Source: Desulfonatronospira sp. (GTDB lineage: Bacteria; Desulfobacterota; Desulfovibrionia; Desulfovibrionales; Desulfonatronovibrionaceae). Taken from it: a stretch of DNA of 54,705 nucleotides. A program made the position numbers and the translations under genes. This document shows, piece by piece, positions 36,211 to 48,409 of the stretch (positions within the stretch are counted from its first letter, which is position 1; every line of letters begins with the position of its first letter). The stretch spans positions 1 to 54,705 of the forward strand of contig PWFB01000160.1 of the NCBI GenBank assembly GCA_003553695.1, given 5' to 3'. The notes below the pieces were generated by a model. The model saw nothing but the letters and a program-made list of their open reading frames with translations, made no database searches and was not told where the DNA came from.

Positions 36211-38093
36211 GGGATCTGCTCCATGAAGATTATGCCCAGGGGGGGCAGGGTCAGGATCAGGCGGTGGGAATAGCCATGGGCCGGTATCTGCTGGGCATGA
36301 TGGACATCCGGGTTGACCTGGTGGGAACCTCCGAACCGGGCCTCGTCGCTGTTAAGTATTTCCTTCCACGGTCCCGCTCCCGGAACTCCCAGGATATACT
36401 CATGTCTGGGCACAGGGGTGAAATTTGCGGCCATGACCAGTGAGGATCTGTTTTTGTCCCGGCGGATAAAGGACAATACGCTGCCATCCGCATCGGTGCA
36501 GTCGATCCAGGCAAAGCCCCCGGGGTGGAAATCCTGCTCATAAAGCTGGGGGCGGCTGCAGTACAGGGCATTGACCTCGCGCAGCCAGTCCTGCACCTGC
36601 CTGTGCGGGTCATATTGCAGAAGATGCCAGTCCAGGCTCTGGTCATGGTTCCATTCAGTCCACTGGGCCATTTCAGCCCCCATGAACAGAAGTTTCTTGC
36701 CTGGATGGGCATACATGTATCCCAGTAGAAGGCGCAGATTGGCCAGTTTCTGCCAGTCGTCCCCGGGCATTTTTTTGGCCAGTGATCCTTTGAGATGCAC
36801 CACCTCATCATGGGACAGGGGCAGGATGAAATTTTCGGTAAAAGCATACCAGATGCTGAAAGTCATCTGGTTGTGGTGATATTTGCGAAATATGGGCTCT
36901 TTGCTCATGTAGCTCAGGGTGTCGTTCATCCAGCCCATGTTCCATTTGTAACCGAATCCCAGCCCCCCTACATATGTAGGCCGGGAAACCATGGGCCAGG
37001 AGGTGGATTCTTCGGCAAAGGTCTGTACATCAGGATAGGAACGGTAAACCTCGCTGTTGAGGTTTTTGAGAAAGCTGATGGCGTCCAGGTTCTCATTGCC
37101 TCCGAACTCGTTGGGCTCCCATTCCCCGTCATTTCGCGCGTAATCCAGGTAGAGCATGGAAGCCACAGCGTCCAGGCGCAGACCGTCTATGTGGTAATAG
37201 TCCAGCCAGAACAGGGCATTGCTTATAAGAAAGCTGACTACCTCATTGCGTCCGTAATTGAATATGTAGCTCTTCCATTCCGGATGAAAACCCTTGCGCC
37301 TGTCCATATGTTCGTACAGGTGGGTGCCGTCGAAAAAACCCAGGCCCACCTCGTCAGTGGGAAAATGGGAGGGCACCCAGTCCAGGATGACCCCTATGCC
37401 GTGCTGGTGCAGGATATCTATCAGGTACATGAAGTCCTGGGGAGTGCCGTAGCGGCTGGTGGGGGCGAAAAAGCCCAGGATCTGGTAACCCCATGACCCG
37501 TAAAAGGGATGCTCGGCCACAGGCATGAATTCCACGTGGGTAAATCCCATATCCAGGAGATAGCCTGGCAGCCTGTCGGCAATCTCCCGGTAGCTGAGGA
37601 GTCTGTCAGGGTTATCGGGGTCCCGCATCCAGGAACCCAGGTGCATTTCGTAAATGCAAAGGGGCTTGTCCTGGCGGTTTATTTCCCGGCGGTTTTGCAT
37701 CCACTCTTCATCTCCCCACTGGTAGTCCATCTGCCAGATGATGGAAGCGGTGCTGGGAGCGGTTTCCCAGTAAAATCCAAAGGGATCGCCCTTGTCCGCC
37801 TTGTAGCCCTGAAATCTGGACTGAATATGGTACTTGTACTTGTGACCGGGCATGGCCTCTTGCACAAACCCCTCCCAGATGCCGGAACCGTCCCCGCGGA
37901 CATTCAGGTGATGGGTGGTGTTGTCCCAGTAATTGAAATCTCCCACGACACTGACCCTTTCCGCATTGGGGGCCCAGACCCCGAAGTAGGTTCCGCGTAC
38001 TCCACCGTGCATGACCACCTGAGCTCCCAGGTGCTTGTACAGGCGAAAGTGTCTTCCCTGCTTGTAGAGATAAATATCCTGTTCAGTAAACAT
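36207..38093 (-). CDS. glgB: 1,4-alpha-glucan branching enzyme
   Basis: GlgB introduces alpha-1,6 branches in glycogen. The 628-residue protein has the CBM48 domain first (GTYFGVWAPNAERVSVVGDF). The GH13 barrel follows: HVEFMPVAEHPFYGSWGYQ, DWVPSHFPTDEVGL, the nucleophile Asp in GLRLDAVASMLYLDY near residue 310, the acid Glu in TFAEESTSWP near 360, and LSHDEVVHLKGSL near 430. Length matches the short class without the extra N-terminal module. AAGGAG lies about 15 bases before the ATG. Glycogen synthase and ADP-glucose pyrophosphorylase genes are not in the window. Confidence 0.97.
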   Translation of the reverse strand: MFTEQDIYLYKQGRHFRLYKHLGAQVVMHGGVRGTYFGVWAPNAERVSVVGDFNYWDNTTHHLNVRGDGSGIWEGFVQEAMPGHKYKYHIQSRFQGYKADKGDPFGFYWETAPSTASIIWQMDYQWGDEEWMQNRREINRQDKPLCIYEMHLGSWMRDPDNPDRLLSYREIADRLPGYLLDMGFTHVEFMPVAEHPFYGSWGYQILGFFAPTSRYGTPQDFMYLIDILHQHGIGVILDWVPSHFPTDEVGLGFFDGTHLYEHMDRRKGFHPEWKSYIFNYGRNEVVSFLISNALFWLDYYHIDGLRLDAVASMLYLDYARNDGEWEPNEFGGNENLDAISFLKNLNSEVYRSYPDVQTFAEESTSWPMVSRPTYVGGLGFGYKWNMGWMNDTLSYMSKEPIFRKYHHNQMTFSIWYAFTENFILPLSHDEVVHLKGSLAKKMPGDDWQKLANLRLLLGYMYAHPGKKLLFMGAEMAQWTEWNHDQSLDWHLLQYDPHRQVQDWLREVNALYCSRPQLYEQDFHPGGFAWIDCTDADGSVLSFIRRDKNRSSLVMAANFTPVPRHEYILGVPGAGPWKEILNSDEARFGGSHQVNPDVHHAQQIPAHGYSHRLILTLPPLGIIFMEQIP

Positions 38094-38150
38094 AAGATTA
38101 TGGGGTTCTCCTTTGCCCGGGGGCAGAAATAATGAGCAGCATACAGATGC

Positions 38151-38978
38151 TTATTGTTTTTTATTGAAAATCTTCCAGGTGTTCAGGGCCAGCCACTGCA
38201 TCACAAGGTCGGTGCGCACTTTGTATGACAAGGCCTGCTCAGCCTTTTGCAGGGACAGAATCATACTGTGGGCCTTTACAGGTTCAATGTCCTGAAACAG
38301 ACTTTCCTCCCCCCGCATGCCCCGGGCAAGGTCCAGGCGGATTCTCACCAGGAACCGCCTGGCTCCACTGAGGTCGAAACTATCCTTTTTGGAGCATTTG
38401 TGCATAAAGCCTTTTCCATGAACCACAAAACCGCTGAAATCCGAATACAGCCCTTCATGCCCGGGCTCAAGGCCTGCCCCGGGGGTACGCCCCAGGGTGA
38501 GTACAAAACTTCTGGAGACAATGGTGGGCAGGATGGACTGCCTTTCATTGGCCAGAAAAACAAAAATATTCCTGGTTACCGGCTCTTCCACAGCTTTGAG
38601 GAGCGCATTGGCGCAGGAAGCGTTCATTTCACCTGCCTCCTCCACCACCACCATCCGCCAGCCGTGATGAGGGCTCTGGGAAAGAGCGGGCCTGATTTCC
38701 CGGATTTCATCCACAGAAAGGCCTTGCAGGGGGGTGAGCCGGAAAAGGTCCCTGAAGGCATCAGCCTCTATCTTGACACACATGTCGCATTCCAGACACG
38801 GACCAGGTCCGGGGTATTTGCAGTGCAGGGCTTTTAGCAGGTATCCGGCAAGAGCGCTTCTCTGTGTCTGGTGGCCGCCTTCAAGAACCAGGCTGCAGGG
38901 CGGATTTTCCGCCAGCCTGAGAAGAAGCCGGGCTGCATTGTTCTGTTCCTGGATGGCTGTTGACAGTGTTGAAGACAT
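38151..38978 (-). CDS. holB: DNA polymerase III delta-prime-like clamp loader subunit
   Basis: The delta-prime subunit is part of the clamp loader that opens the DnaN ring. The 275-residue protein has a degenerate P-loop (LEGGHQTQRSALAGYLLKAL). The zinc module CKYPGPGPCLECDMCVKIEA is near residue 55, followed by SVDEIREIRPALSQSPHHGW, VVVEEAGEMNASCANALLKA with the usual VEEP, and LPTIVSRSFVL near residue 155. The lack of the Walker Lys is expected for delta-prime. The C-terminal collar region is short. It starts 28 bases after purA on the same strand. Confidence 0.88.
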   Translation of the reverse strand: MSSTLSTAIQEQNNAARLLLRLAENPPCSLVLEGGHQTQRSALAGYLLKALHCKYPGPGPCLECDMCVKIEADAFRDLFRLTPLQGLSVDEIREIRPALSQSPHHGWRMVVVEEAGEMNASCANALLKAVEEPVTRNIFVFLANERQSILPTIVSRSFVLTLGRTPGAGLEPGHEGLYSDFSGFVVHGKGFMHKCSKKDSFDLSGARRFLVRIRLDLARGMRGEESLFQDIEPVKAHSMILSLQKAEQALSYKVRTDLVMQWLALNTWKIFNKKQ

Positions 38979-39006
38979 GGTCAGTATAAAACCAGGGTTT
39001 TTTTGG

Positions 39007-40281
39007 CTATCTGATGGTCTGTTCCCGGTCCGGACCCACTGAGATTATTTTTGCCGGTGTTTTCAAAGCATCTTCAATATGCTCGATATACATGCGCGCA
39101 TTCCGGGGCAGGTCCCGGCGGTTGCTGCATAGACTTATATCTTCACTCCACCCCGGCAGTTCCTGGTATACGGGCCTTACCATGGACATGGCGTTTTCTT
39201 CCTGTGGAGGATAAAGGATCTCTTGCCCCCGGTACTTGTACGCGGTGCAGACCCTGATGGTATCCAGGCCGCTCATGACGTCCAGCTTGGTAATGGCCAG
39301 AGCGGTAGGGCCGCAAATTCTCACCGCCTCTCTAAGGATAACCAGATCCAGCCATCCGCAGCGTCTTTTGCGTCCTGTAGTGGAGCCGTACTCCGCTCCC
39401 TGGACCTGCATGTGTTCTCCCACGTCGTTGTCCTGCTGGGTGGGGAAGGGGCCCTGTCCAACCCTGGTGGTATAGGCCTTGACCACGCCGATGGCCTCGT
39501 CCATGCTGTAATAACTCCCGGTGCCTGCGGAGGCGTTGGTGGTGATGGTATTGGACGAGGTTACAAAGGGGTATGTTCCGTGATCAATATCCAGTTGCAC
39601 CCCCTGAGCGCCCTCGAACATTACCGTTCTTCCCGATTCCCTGGCCTCCTGGATCTTTAGGGAGACATCGGTTAAATAGGGCACCAGCCTGTCTGTGTAA
39701 GGAGATATGGTCTGCATCACCTCTTCAGCCTCAAGGGGGATGTCTTTGTACAGGTTCTCCAGCAGGGCGTTTTTTTCCGGCAGGGCCTTTTTAATTTTGG
39801 CCAGTAAAAGCTCCCTGTCCTGCATGTCTCCGGCCCTGATTCCCACTCGGGACATCTTGTCCTCGTAGCATGGACCGATGCCTCTGCCCGTAGTGCCTAT
39901 TCTGTCCTTGCCGGACTTGGCCTGTTCCCTGGCCCTGTCCAGTTCCTTGTGGTAAGGCATTATGAGATGGGTTTTTTTGCTGATCCCAAGGCTCGCCGGG
40001 GTGATCTCTATTCCTCCCTGATGCAGGTCATCCATTTCTCTGCACAAAATTTCCGGGTCCAGAACCACCCCGTTGCCGATGAGGCAGAGTTTGTCCGGGT
40101 GCAGGATCCCTGAAGGGATCAAATGCAGTATATATTTTTTGTCCCTGGTGACCAGGGTATGTCCGGCATTGTTGCCTCCCTGGAACCTGACAATGACATG
40201 GGCCCGCTCAGTAAGCAGGTCGACTATTTTTCCCTTACCCTCATCACCCCACTGGGTTCCGAATACAACGATACTGGACAT
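39007..40281 (-). CDS. purA: Adenylosuccinate synthetase
   Basis: PurA joins IMP and aspartate with GTP to form adenylosuccinate, the first committed step to AMP. I use the ATG at 40281 because GGAGG lies seven bases upstream and the product begins SSIVVFGTQWGDEGKGKIVD, the conserved nucleotide-binding N-terminus. An upstream in-frame start at 40326 would add 15 unconserved residues. The 424-residue protein also has RFQGGNNAGHT, GTTGRGIGPCYEDK near residue 130, FEGAQGVQLDIDHGTYPFVT near 225 and TTGRKRRCGWLDLVILR near 300. holB follows on the same transcript. Confidence 0.97.
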   Translation of the reverse strand: MSSIVVFGTQWGDEGKGKIVDLLTERAHVIVRFQGGNNAGHTLVTRDKKYILHLIPSGILHPDKLCLIGNGVVLDPEILCREMDDLHQGGIEITPASLGISKKTHLIMPYHKELDRAREQAKSGKDRIGTTGRGIGPCYEDKMSRVGIRAGDMQDRELLLAKIKKALPEKNALLENLYKDIPLEAEEVMQTISPYTDRLVPYLTDVSLKIQEARESGRTVMFEGAQGVQLDIDHGTYPFVTSSNTITTNASAGTGSYYSMDEAIGVVKAYTTRVGQGPFPTQQDNDVGEHMQVQGAEYGSTTGRKRRCGWLDLVILREAVRICGPTALAITKLDVMSGLDTIRVCTAYKYRGQEILYPPQEENAMSMVRPVYQELPGWSEDISLCSNRRDLPRNARMYIEHIEDALKTPAKIISVGPDREQTIR

Positions 40282-40516
40282 TAATGAGCCTCCGTAATCT
40301 CTGCGGTACTGTATCTTGCAGTGCATCCCGGCCCGGAATCAAACCAGCCATTAACTCCTGGTTTTCTGCAAATAGCCTGTATGTTTAAAATAGCAAACAG
40401 ACAAAGTCAATGCGCCCTGTGATGTCCAGGTTTGCCATTTGCCTCTAAATAAAGTAGAGTTTTTAAATGGACCACTTTGCCATAAAGTTTTTGCCGGTTA
40501 AGGAGTCTGCGCCGAT

Positions 40517-41965
40517 ATGACCCTCCGTTTTCATTACTTTACCTCCGCAAAAGAATTGGCTGCGATAATTTTTCTGCTGCTGGTTCAGGGGGCTTTAATC
40601 TTCTGGTATGAGTACCATTACCGCCTGGAGCAGCGCCAGTGGACTGAAGAAACAATCAGAATCGGCTTCAAGCCTTCCCATAGAGTAGATGCAGTGCTGA
40701 GTCCTTACGGTCCTGGGCTGGACCGCGAACTTGTGGATCTTTTCTGCAGCCGCAACGACCTGACCCCGGTCTGGGTGGAGGTGCAGGATTACAGGCAGGG
40801 CCTGGAAAAACTTATAAACCATGATCTGCATCTTCTCCTGCCTGTACCGGGCATGCAGATCCCGGAAGTCAAGGCCCTCAAAAAAGGACCGGTGTATATG
40901 GAAGGCAGTTTTCTCGTCCTGCACAACCAGTGGCGTTATCCCTTGAGAGACCTGGAGGACCTTTGCTCCACCGAAGTGGTTGTACCCGGCAGGTCGGCTT
41001 TTGACAAAATTTTGCAGGACATGCGCCAAGTTCTGCAGTGTGAACTGGAGCCTTCCAAAAGACCTGATCCTGGAAAGGATTTTTTCAACGCCCTGGCTGA
41101 ACGCAGGTTCCGTTTCGGCATCAAGGATGAAAAAAACTACATGTTCTGGAAAAGTTTGTATCCTGAGGTACGCAGAAGCGCGTCCCTGGATAAGACATAC
41201 GCCCTCAGCTGGCTCTGGAGCAGTGATTACATGAACCTGGACCACAAATTCCAGGATTTCTGGAGAGATATCAAGGATTCGGGAGTGCTGGAAGGGATCC
41301 AGGAGAAGTACCTGGGATTTTACCCTGAAACCCAGGACCCTTATGAACTCAGGCATTTTCAGCAAACTTTGATTAACGAATTGCCCAAGTATGCAGACAC
41401 TATCAGGGAAGTTTCCCAGCGCTACAACCTTGATCCCCTGTTTCTGGTGGCGATTATCTATCAGGAATCCCGCTTTGATCCAGGAGCCACAAGCCACACC
41501 GGGGTCAGGGGGCTTATGCAGATTACTGCCCAAACGGCCGAGTTTCTGGGGATAGAAGACCGCCTGGACCCTCACCAGAGCATCGCAGGGGGAGCAAGAT
41601 ATCTGTATAAGCTCGGGGAACGCATGGATCGGATAGGTATTACATCCTGGGACAAATGGTTCATGGCCCTGGCTGCATACAACCAGGGCCTGGGGCATGT
41701 TTATGATGCCAGGACTCTGGCTGAGCGCCATGGTTTCAACCCTGACTCGTGGAGCGGATTGAAGAAGGCTTATCCCCTGTTAAGCTACAAAGAATATTAC
41801 CAGACTGTGCGCCGGGGCTATGCCCGGGGGTACGAAGCTGTTAATTTTGTTGAAAATGTTCGATATTACTACAGCATACTCTACGGTCAGGCCCTACTGC
41901 CTGGGTTTGAAGCTGAGCACCTTGGCGGATTTCTTGACCTTGTCCCTTCTGACTGGCCGCAATAG
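40517..41965 (+). CDS. MltF-like membrane-bound lytic transglycosylase
   Basis: This enzyme cuts glycan strands of peptidoglycan to 1,6-anhydro products. The 482-residue protein is anchored by an N-terminal helix (ELAAIIFLLLVQGALIFWY). A periplasmic solute-binding-like domain of MltF type runs to about residue 260. The SLT catalytic domain follows at about 285-460. The catalytic Glu is in AIIYQESRFDPGA near residue 317, followed by GVRGLMQITAQTAEFLGI, PHQSIAGGARYLYKL and ALAAYNQGLGHV. The leader is an uncleaved anchor rather than a lipobox, unlike E. coli MltF. It is divergent from purA (235-bp spacer). Confidence 0.92.
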   Translation: MTLRFHYFTSAKELAAIIFLLLVQGALIFWYEYHYRLEQRQWTEETIRIGFKPSHRVDAVLSPYGPGLDRELVDLFCSRNDLTPVWVEVQDYRQGLEKLINHDLHLLLPVPGMQIPEVKALKKGPVYMEGSFLVLHNQWRYPLRDLEDLCSTEVVVPGRSAFDKILQDMRQVLQCELEPSKRPDPGKDFFNALAERRFRFGIKDEKNYMFWKSLYPEVRRSASLDKTYALSWLWSSDYMNLDHKFQDFWRDIKDSGVLEGIQEKYLGFYPETQDPYELRHFQQTLINELPKYADTIREVSQRYNLDPLFLVAIIYQESRFDPGATSHTGVRGLMQITAQTAEFLGIEDRLDPHQSIAGGARYLYKLGERMDRIGITSWDKWFMALAAYNQGLGHVYDARTLAERHGFNPDSWSGLKKAYPLLSYKEYYQTVRRGYARGYEAVNFVENVRYYYSILYGQALLPGFEAEHLGGFLDLVPSDWPQ

Positions 41966-42202
41966 GTCCTTTTTATCTTCGCGCTGGGAAGGAGTTGCGG
42001 ACTGCCGGCTCAGGCACTGGTTGAAGAGCTGGTTTTTCCAGCGCACGGACTGAATCATGGACAAGATCAGGATGTCCTCCTCCCATTCCCGACTGGGGGT
42101 GAAGTTCTGCACCCGTTGGTAATACTTGTCCCACAGGCTGATAAGTGAAGCCTCGTCCAGGCTGTTGAGTTCGTCGGCCAGTTTCTTGAGAACCTTTTCC
42201 AT
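41894..42202 (-). CDS. Small unknown protein convergent with the transglycosylase
   Basis: The 102-residue product begins MEKVLKKLADELNSLDEASL and has a helical middle section with LWDKYYQRVQNFTPSREWEE, followed by ILILSMIQSVRWKNQLFNQ. It ends in a strongly basic tail (KKDLLRPVRRDKVKKS). AAGGA lies 12 bases before the ATG. The 3' end overlaps the transglycosylase gene by 72 bases on the opposite strand. The start, composition and helix pattern look like a real gene, but the family is unknown; the basic tail could bind nucleic acid. Confidence 0.6.
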   Translation of the reverse strand: MEKVLKKLADELNSLDEASLISLWDKYYQRVQNFTPSREWEEDILILSMIQSVRWKNQLFNQCLSRQSATPSQREDKKDLLRPVRRDKVKKSAKVLSFKPRQ

Positions 42203-42387
42203 AACTGCTTGCCATCCTTAGAAATCAAGAATTTTGTATCTGTTCAGCAGTTTTTCTCTGCACATTTTTTGTGAACCGTCCTTCCGGGTTGCTGGTTTGA
42301 AAAAGTTTGCTCCGGCAACAGGCCTGTGTTAAGTAAAAAAAGTCTCTTGAGCAACCCCGAAAAAGCATATTTAGGAGGATGGACAAC

Positions 42388-43662
42388 ATGCAGGATTTGA
42401 GAAAGATGTACAGGGACATTAAAGAAGATCCTTTTCCCAGGGAAATGAGTATAAAGCTCGGGGATCAGGAAATCAAGATGCGCAAAAGGACCTGGGTGGT
42501 CCAGGATCAGGAGAGGGGTCTGCGCTACGGGGAAAATCCGGACCAGGCAGCGGCCATGTATGAGCCGGTGGAGGGCGGCCTGGAGCTTGGCGGGGTGAAG
42601 TTCAAGGGTGCGGGCCAGGGTCTGGTTTCAGCCATTACCGAAGACGACATGCTCCAGGCAGGCAAACATCCCGGCAAGATCAATCTCACCGATGTGGATA
42701 ACGGGATCAATATCCTGCAATACCTGCACAAGAAGCCGGCGGCGGTTATTCTCAAACACAACAATCCCTGCGGGGCGGCCTGGTCCAGTGAAGGGGTGCT
42801 GGATGTACTGCACAAGGCCTACTATTCCGACCGTATCGCTGCCTTCGGCGGGGCGGTGGTGCTCAACAGGCCGGTAGATCTGCCCGGAGCCGAGTTTCTT
42901 GCGGATAATTATCTGGAGGTGGTTGCGGCCCCGGATTTCGAACCGGGGGCCCTGGAAAAGCTCAAGACCCGCAAGAACCTGCGCATTATCAAGATGTCCG
43001 GCCTGGGCAGGCTGCAGGAGTTCTCCCACTATCCCTTTCTGGATGTCAAGTCCCTGCAGGACGGCGGGGTGATCGTCCAGTTCTCCTTTACCAGCCGCAT
43101 GCGCGAGCCGGAAGATTTCATCCCGGCCCAGGCCCAAAGCGGTGATCTGACGGTAAGCGCCAGGCATCCTGACCAGCGCGAAACCGAAGACCTGCTGTTC
43201 GCGTGGGCGGTGGAGGCGGGAGTTACTTCCAATTCCGTGCTCTTTGCCCGGGATGGCCGTACCCTGTCCATAGGCACAGGGGAGCAGGACCGGGTGGGAT
43301 GTGTGGACCTGACCATTCACAAGGCCTATACCAAGTACATGGACATGGAGATTTTCAGACAGACCGGCCAGTCCATATACCAGGCAAAAGAGAAGGCCGG
43401 CAGGGACCCCGAGGCCAGAGATCTGCTTGCTGCAGTGGAAGAAAAGGCCCGCACGGAAAGAGCGGATCTCCCCGGAGCGGTCATGGTTTCAGATGGATTT
43501 TTTCCCTTCAGGGACGGGGTGGACCTGGCCCTGGAACAGGGGATCACCGCCATTGCCCAGCCGGGAGGATCCATGCGCGATCACGAGGTCATCCAGGCCC
43601 TCAACGAGGCCCGGCCCCAGGCAGCCATGGTATTTACCGGCCAGCGGTCATTTAAACACTAA
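42388..43662 (+). CDS. Stand-alone AICAR transformylase (PurH C-terminal domain type)
   Basis: The enzyme transfers a formyl group from 10-formyl-tetrahydrofolate to AICAR in purine synthesis. The start is the ATG at 42388 because AGGAGG at 42373-42378 leaves a nine-base gap to it; an ATG at 42379 would abut the ribosome site. The 424-residue protein has LRYGENPDQAAAMYE near residue 45, the catalytic Lys-His in ILKHNNPCGAA near 120, AFGGAVVLNRPVD near 155 and SDGFFPFRDGVDLA near 370. The N-terminal IMP cyclohydrolase domain of bifunctional PurH (about 190 residues) is absent, so the last step must be done by a separate protein. Confidence 0.9.
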   Translation: MQDLRKMYRDIKEDPFPREMSIKLGDQEIKMRKRTWVVQDQERGLRYGENPDQAAAMYEPVEGGLELGGVKFKGAGQGLVSAITEDDMLQAGKHPGKINLTDVDNGINILQYLHKKPAAVILKHNNPCGAAWSSEGVLDVLHKAYYSDRIAAFGGAVVLNRPVDLPGAEFLADNYLEVVAAPDFEPGALEKLKTRKNLRIIKMSGLGRLQEFSHYPFLDVKSLQDGGVIVQFSFTSRMREPEDFIPAQAQSGDLTVSARHPDQRETEDLLFAWAVEAGVTSNSVLFARDGRTLSIGTGEQDRVGCVDLTIHKAYTKYMDMEIFRQTGQSIYQAKEKAGRDPEARDLLAAVEEKARTERADLPGAVMVSDGFFPFRDGVDLALEQGITAIAQPGGSMRDHEVIQALNEARPQAAMVFTGQRSFKH

Positions 43663-43673
43663 AGGCGAGGCCT

Positions 43674-45722
43674 TTGAGCGATTACAAGCCTCATAGCGCA
43701 GAACTGCGTCCCGGGCAGGTGGTGGAATACCTGCAGAACAACCAGCCTATAGTATCCTGGATCCAGGAGGTCCAGCCCCCCAGGGTCAGGGTGCTGAACA
43801 TAAACCAGCGTGAAGTCAAACTGCCGGCCGCAAGGGTCATGCCCTGGACAGGACCGGCATACACGCCGGACCTGTCCAGGCAGGAAGTGCTGCAGCTTCT
43901 GCAGGAGCATCATCAGAAGAGAAACAGCATTCAGGAGGATCTGGACGTAATGGACGTATGGTCCATGGCCCAGGGGGAGATCGTCCAGGCCTCCATTTTC
44001 TGGTTTGCAGGCCTTATGTGGGATGAGCCGGATGCGGACCGGACAGCCGCACTGGGCCGGGCCATGCTCCAGGCCAGGACGCATTTCAAGTTTTCTCCTC
44101 CGGATTTTGAGGTTTATTCCCGGGAAACAGCCGAAAAAAAGATGGAGGAGGAGCGCCTGCACCGGGAAAGAGAGCGCCTGGTAAGCATCGGCAGAGATTT
44201 TTTCAAGAAGCTGCATTCGGGTACATTTTCTCCCGGCCAACAGGCGGAACCTGAAGATCCGGAGGTAACCGGACAGCTTAAGGATATTCTGGTCCAGCGC
44301 ATAAAAAATCCCGAGGATTCCCAGACCCAGGACCTGTGGAGCAAGCTTTCCGCAGGCCTGCCCCAGGACCCTCATCTGCCTTTTATCCTGGCCAGGGCCT
44401 GGGGCATTTATCCGGAACACTACAATTACATGCTGGAGCAGGCTGATTATGCCTGGGAGGATTCCTGGTCAAAGCCGCATGCCCCCCAGATCCAGGAACT
44501 GGACCGGAAGCTGGACCAGGAAAAGGGCCCCCCGGGAGTTGACGGACTCATAAGCATCGACTCCGCCTCCACCCGGGATATTGACGACGCCTTTAATATC
44601 CGGGAGCATGCAGGCGGCTACTCCCTGACCCTGGCTCTGGCCGGTCCGGGCCTTTACTGGACTTTCGGCTCAGGGCTGGACCTGGCTGTGGGCCACAGGG
44701 TTTCCAGCCTCTATCTGCCCGAGGGCAAAAGCGACATGCTGCCCAGGGTGCTGGCTGAAGAAATGTTCAGTCTGAACCAGGGCCAGGTGCGCCCGGCCAT
44801 GGTCCTGGATATGGAACTGGATTTTCAGGGCTTTGTCTATAGTTTGCAGCCTCGCCTGGACTGGGTCAGGGTGCAGGCCAACCGGACCTATGCCGACGTG
44901 GAGGACGAACTGGCCATGGATCAGGCTTCCAGCCTGGGCTCGGCACTGAGGCTGGCCAGGACCCTGCGGAAAAACAGACTGGAGCAGGGTGCGGTAATCA
45001 TAGAGCAGAACGAACCCATCATCAGGCTGGAAAAGTCACCCCGGCAGACTCTGGTCAGCCTTGTGCCCGGGGTGACTCACCCCGGGGCGCATCTCATCGT
45101 CTCGGAGTTCATGCTCCTTTGCAACACTGTCCTGGCGGGATGGGCAAAGTCAAAAGACATACCTCTTTTTTACCGCACCCAGGATATAGTCCTGCCCAGA
45201 GATTACAGCGGGGTGTGGCAAAAGCCCGAAGAGATTTACCGGGTGATACGCTCCCTGGGAGCCACCCTCACAGAGACCAGGCCCCGTCCCCACAGATCCA
45301 TCGGAACCGGTGCATATGCTTCGGTAACCTCTCCCCTGCGCAGGTACGTGGACCTGGTAAATCAGGCCCAGATAGCAGCAGCCCTTTCAGGAAGCCCAGT
45401 TTTGGACAGGGCCGGGCTGGAGAAAATGCTGCCCTTTATGAACACCCGCATGGGGCAGGTAGGCCGGATTCAGAAATTTCGTCCCAGGTACTGGAAGCTG
45501 CTTTATTTCAAACAGCAGGCCAGGCATACTACATGGACAGGAGTAGTTGTGGACAACAGCGGTCCGGTGGTATTATCCCTGCCCCGGGAGCAGATCCTCA
45601 TCAGGGCCCCGCACGAGGTTTTCGGGGGCAAGACCATGATGGGCCAGGCTTTCAGGTTGCGCCTGGGCAGGATTGATCCATTGAACAACGAGATCCATGT
45701 CCTGGAGGCCTGGGAGGAGTAG
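43674..45722 (+). CDS. RNase II/R family (RNB domain) exoribonuclease
   Basis: The 682-residue protein degrades RNA from 3' to 5'. The RNB catalytic domain is at about 285-600. The metal-binding SIDSASTRDIDDAF near residue 300 has the four Asp pattern of RNase II. FYRTQD is near 495, and YASVTSPLRRYVDLVNQAQI near 545 contributes the RNA-binding Arg residues. The N-terminal 280 residues include a charged coil (EKKMEEERLHRERERL) and no obvious cold-shock domain. The S1 domain at the end is short or divergent. The TTG start has GGCGAGG upstream and follows the AICAR transformylase by 11 bases. Confidence 0.92.
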   Translation: MSDYKPHSAELRPGQVVEYLQNNQPIVSWIQEVQPPRVRVLNINQREVKLPAARVMPWTGPAYTPDLSRQEVLQLLQEHHQKRNSIQEDLDVMDVWSMAQGEIVQASIFWFAGLMWDEPDADRTAALGRAMLQARTHFKFSPPDFEVYSRETAEKKMEEERLHRERERLVSIGRDFFKKLHSGTFSPGQQAEPEDPEVTGQLKDILVQRIKNPEDSQTQDLWSKLSAGLPQDPHLPFILARAWGIYPEHYNYMLEQADYAWEDSWSKPHAPQIQELDRKLDQEKGPPGVDGLISIDSASTRDIDDAFNIREHAGGYSLTLALAGPGLYWTFGSGLDLAVGHRVSSLYLPEGKSDMLPRVLAEEMFSLNQGQVRPAMVLDMELDFQGFVYSLQPRLDWVRVQANRTYADVEDELAMDQASSLGSALRLARTLRKNRLEQGAVIIEQNEPIIRLEKSPRQTLVSLVPGVTHPGAHLIVSEFMLLCNTVLAGWAKSKDIPLFYRTQDIVLPRDYSGVWQKPEEIYRVIRSLGATLTETRPRPHRSIGTGAYASVTSPLRRYVDLVNQAQIAAALSGSPVLDRAGLEKMLPFMNTRMGQVGRIQKFRPRYWKLLYFKQQARHTTWTGVVVDNSGPVVLSLPREQILIRAPHEVFGGKTMMGQAFRLRLGRIDPLNNEIHVLEAWEE

Positions 45723-45850
45723 AAGCAGGTTGTGCCCGTGTGGAGGTAAAGATTCAGGGACAGACGGTTCAGGATGAAATCAGGCAGTCAGAATGTAAAC
45801 AAATGCTCAAAAAGTGCTGACTCAGGCGCTTCCGGGGCAAGAGGAAATAA

Positions 45851-48367
<2,517 letters not shown>

Positions 48368-48409
48368 GCTATGGAGCAATGGAGTAAAATTTTACAGTAA
48401 ATTAGTACC

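Noticed and set aside
40595-41731. 378-codon open frame antisense to the lytic transglycosylase
   Set aside because: Shadow of a gene with clear catalytic motifs on the other strand.
42287-42356. GGTTGCT/AGCAACC inverted repeat before the AICAR transformylase gene as a riboswitch
   Set aside because: Only 7-bp arms 56 bases apart, with no purine-riboswitch core bases; too weak to call.
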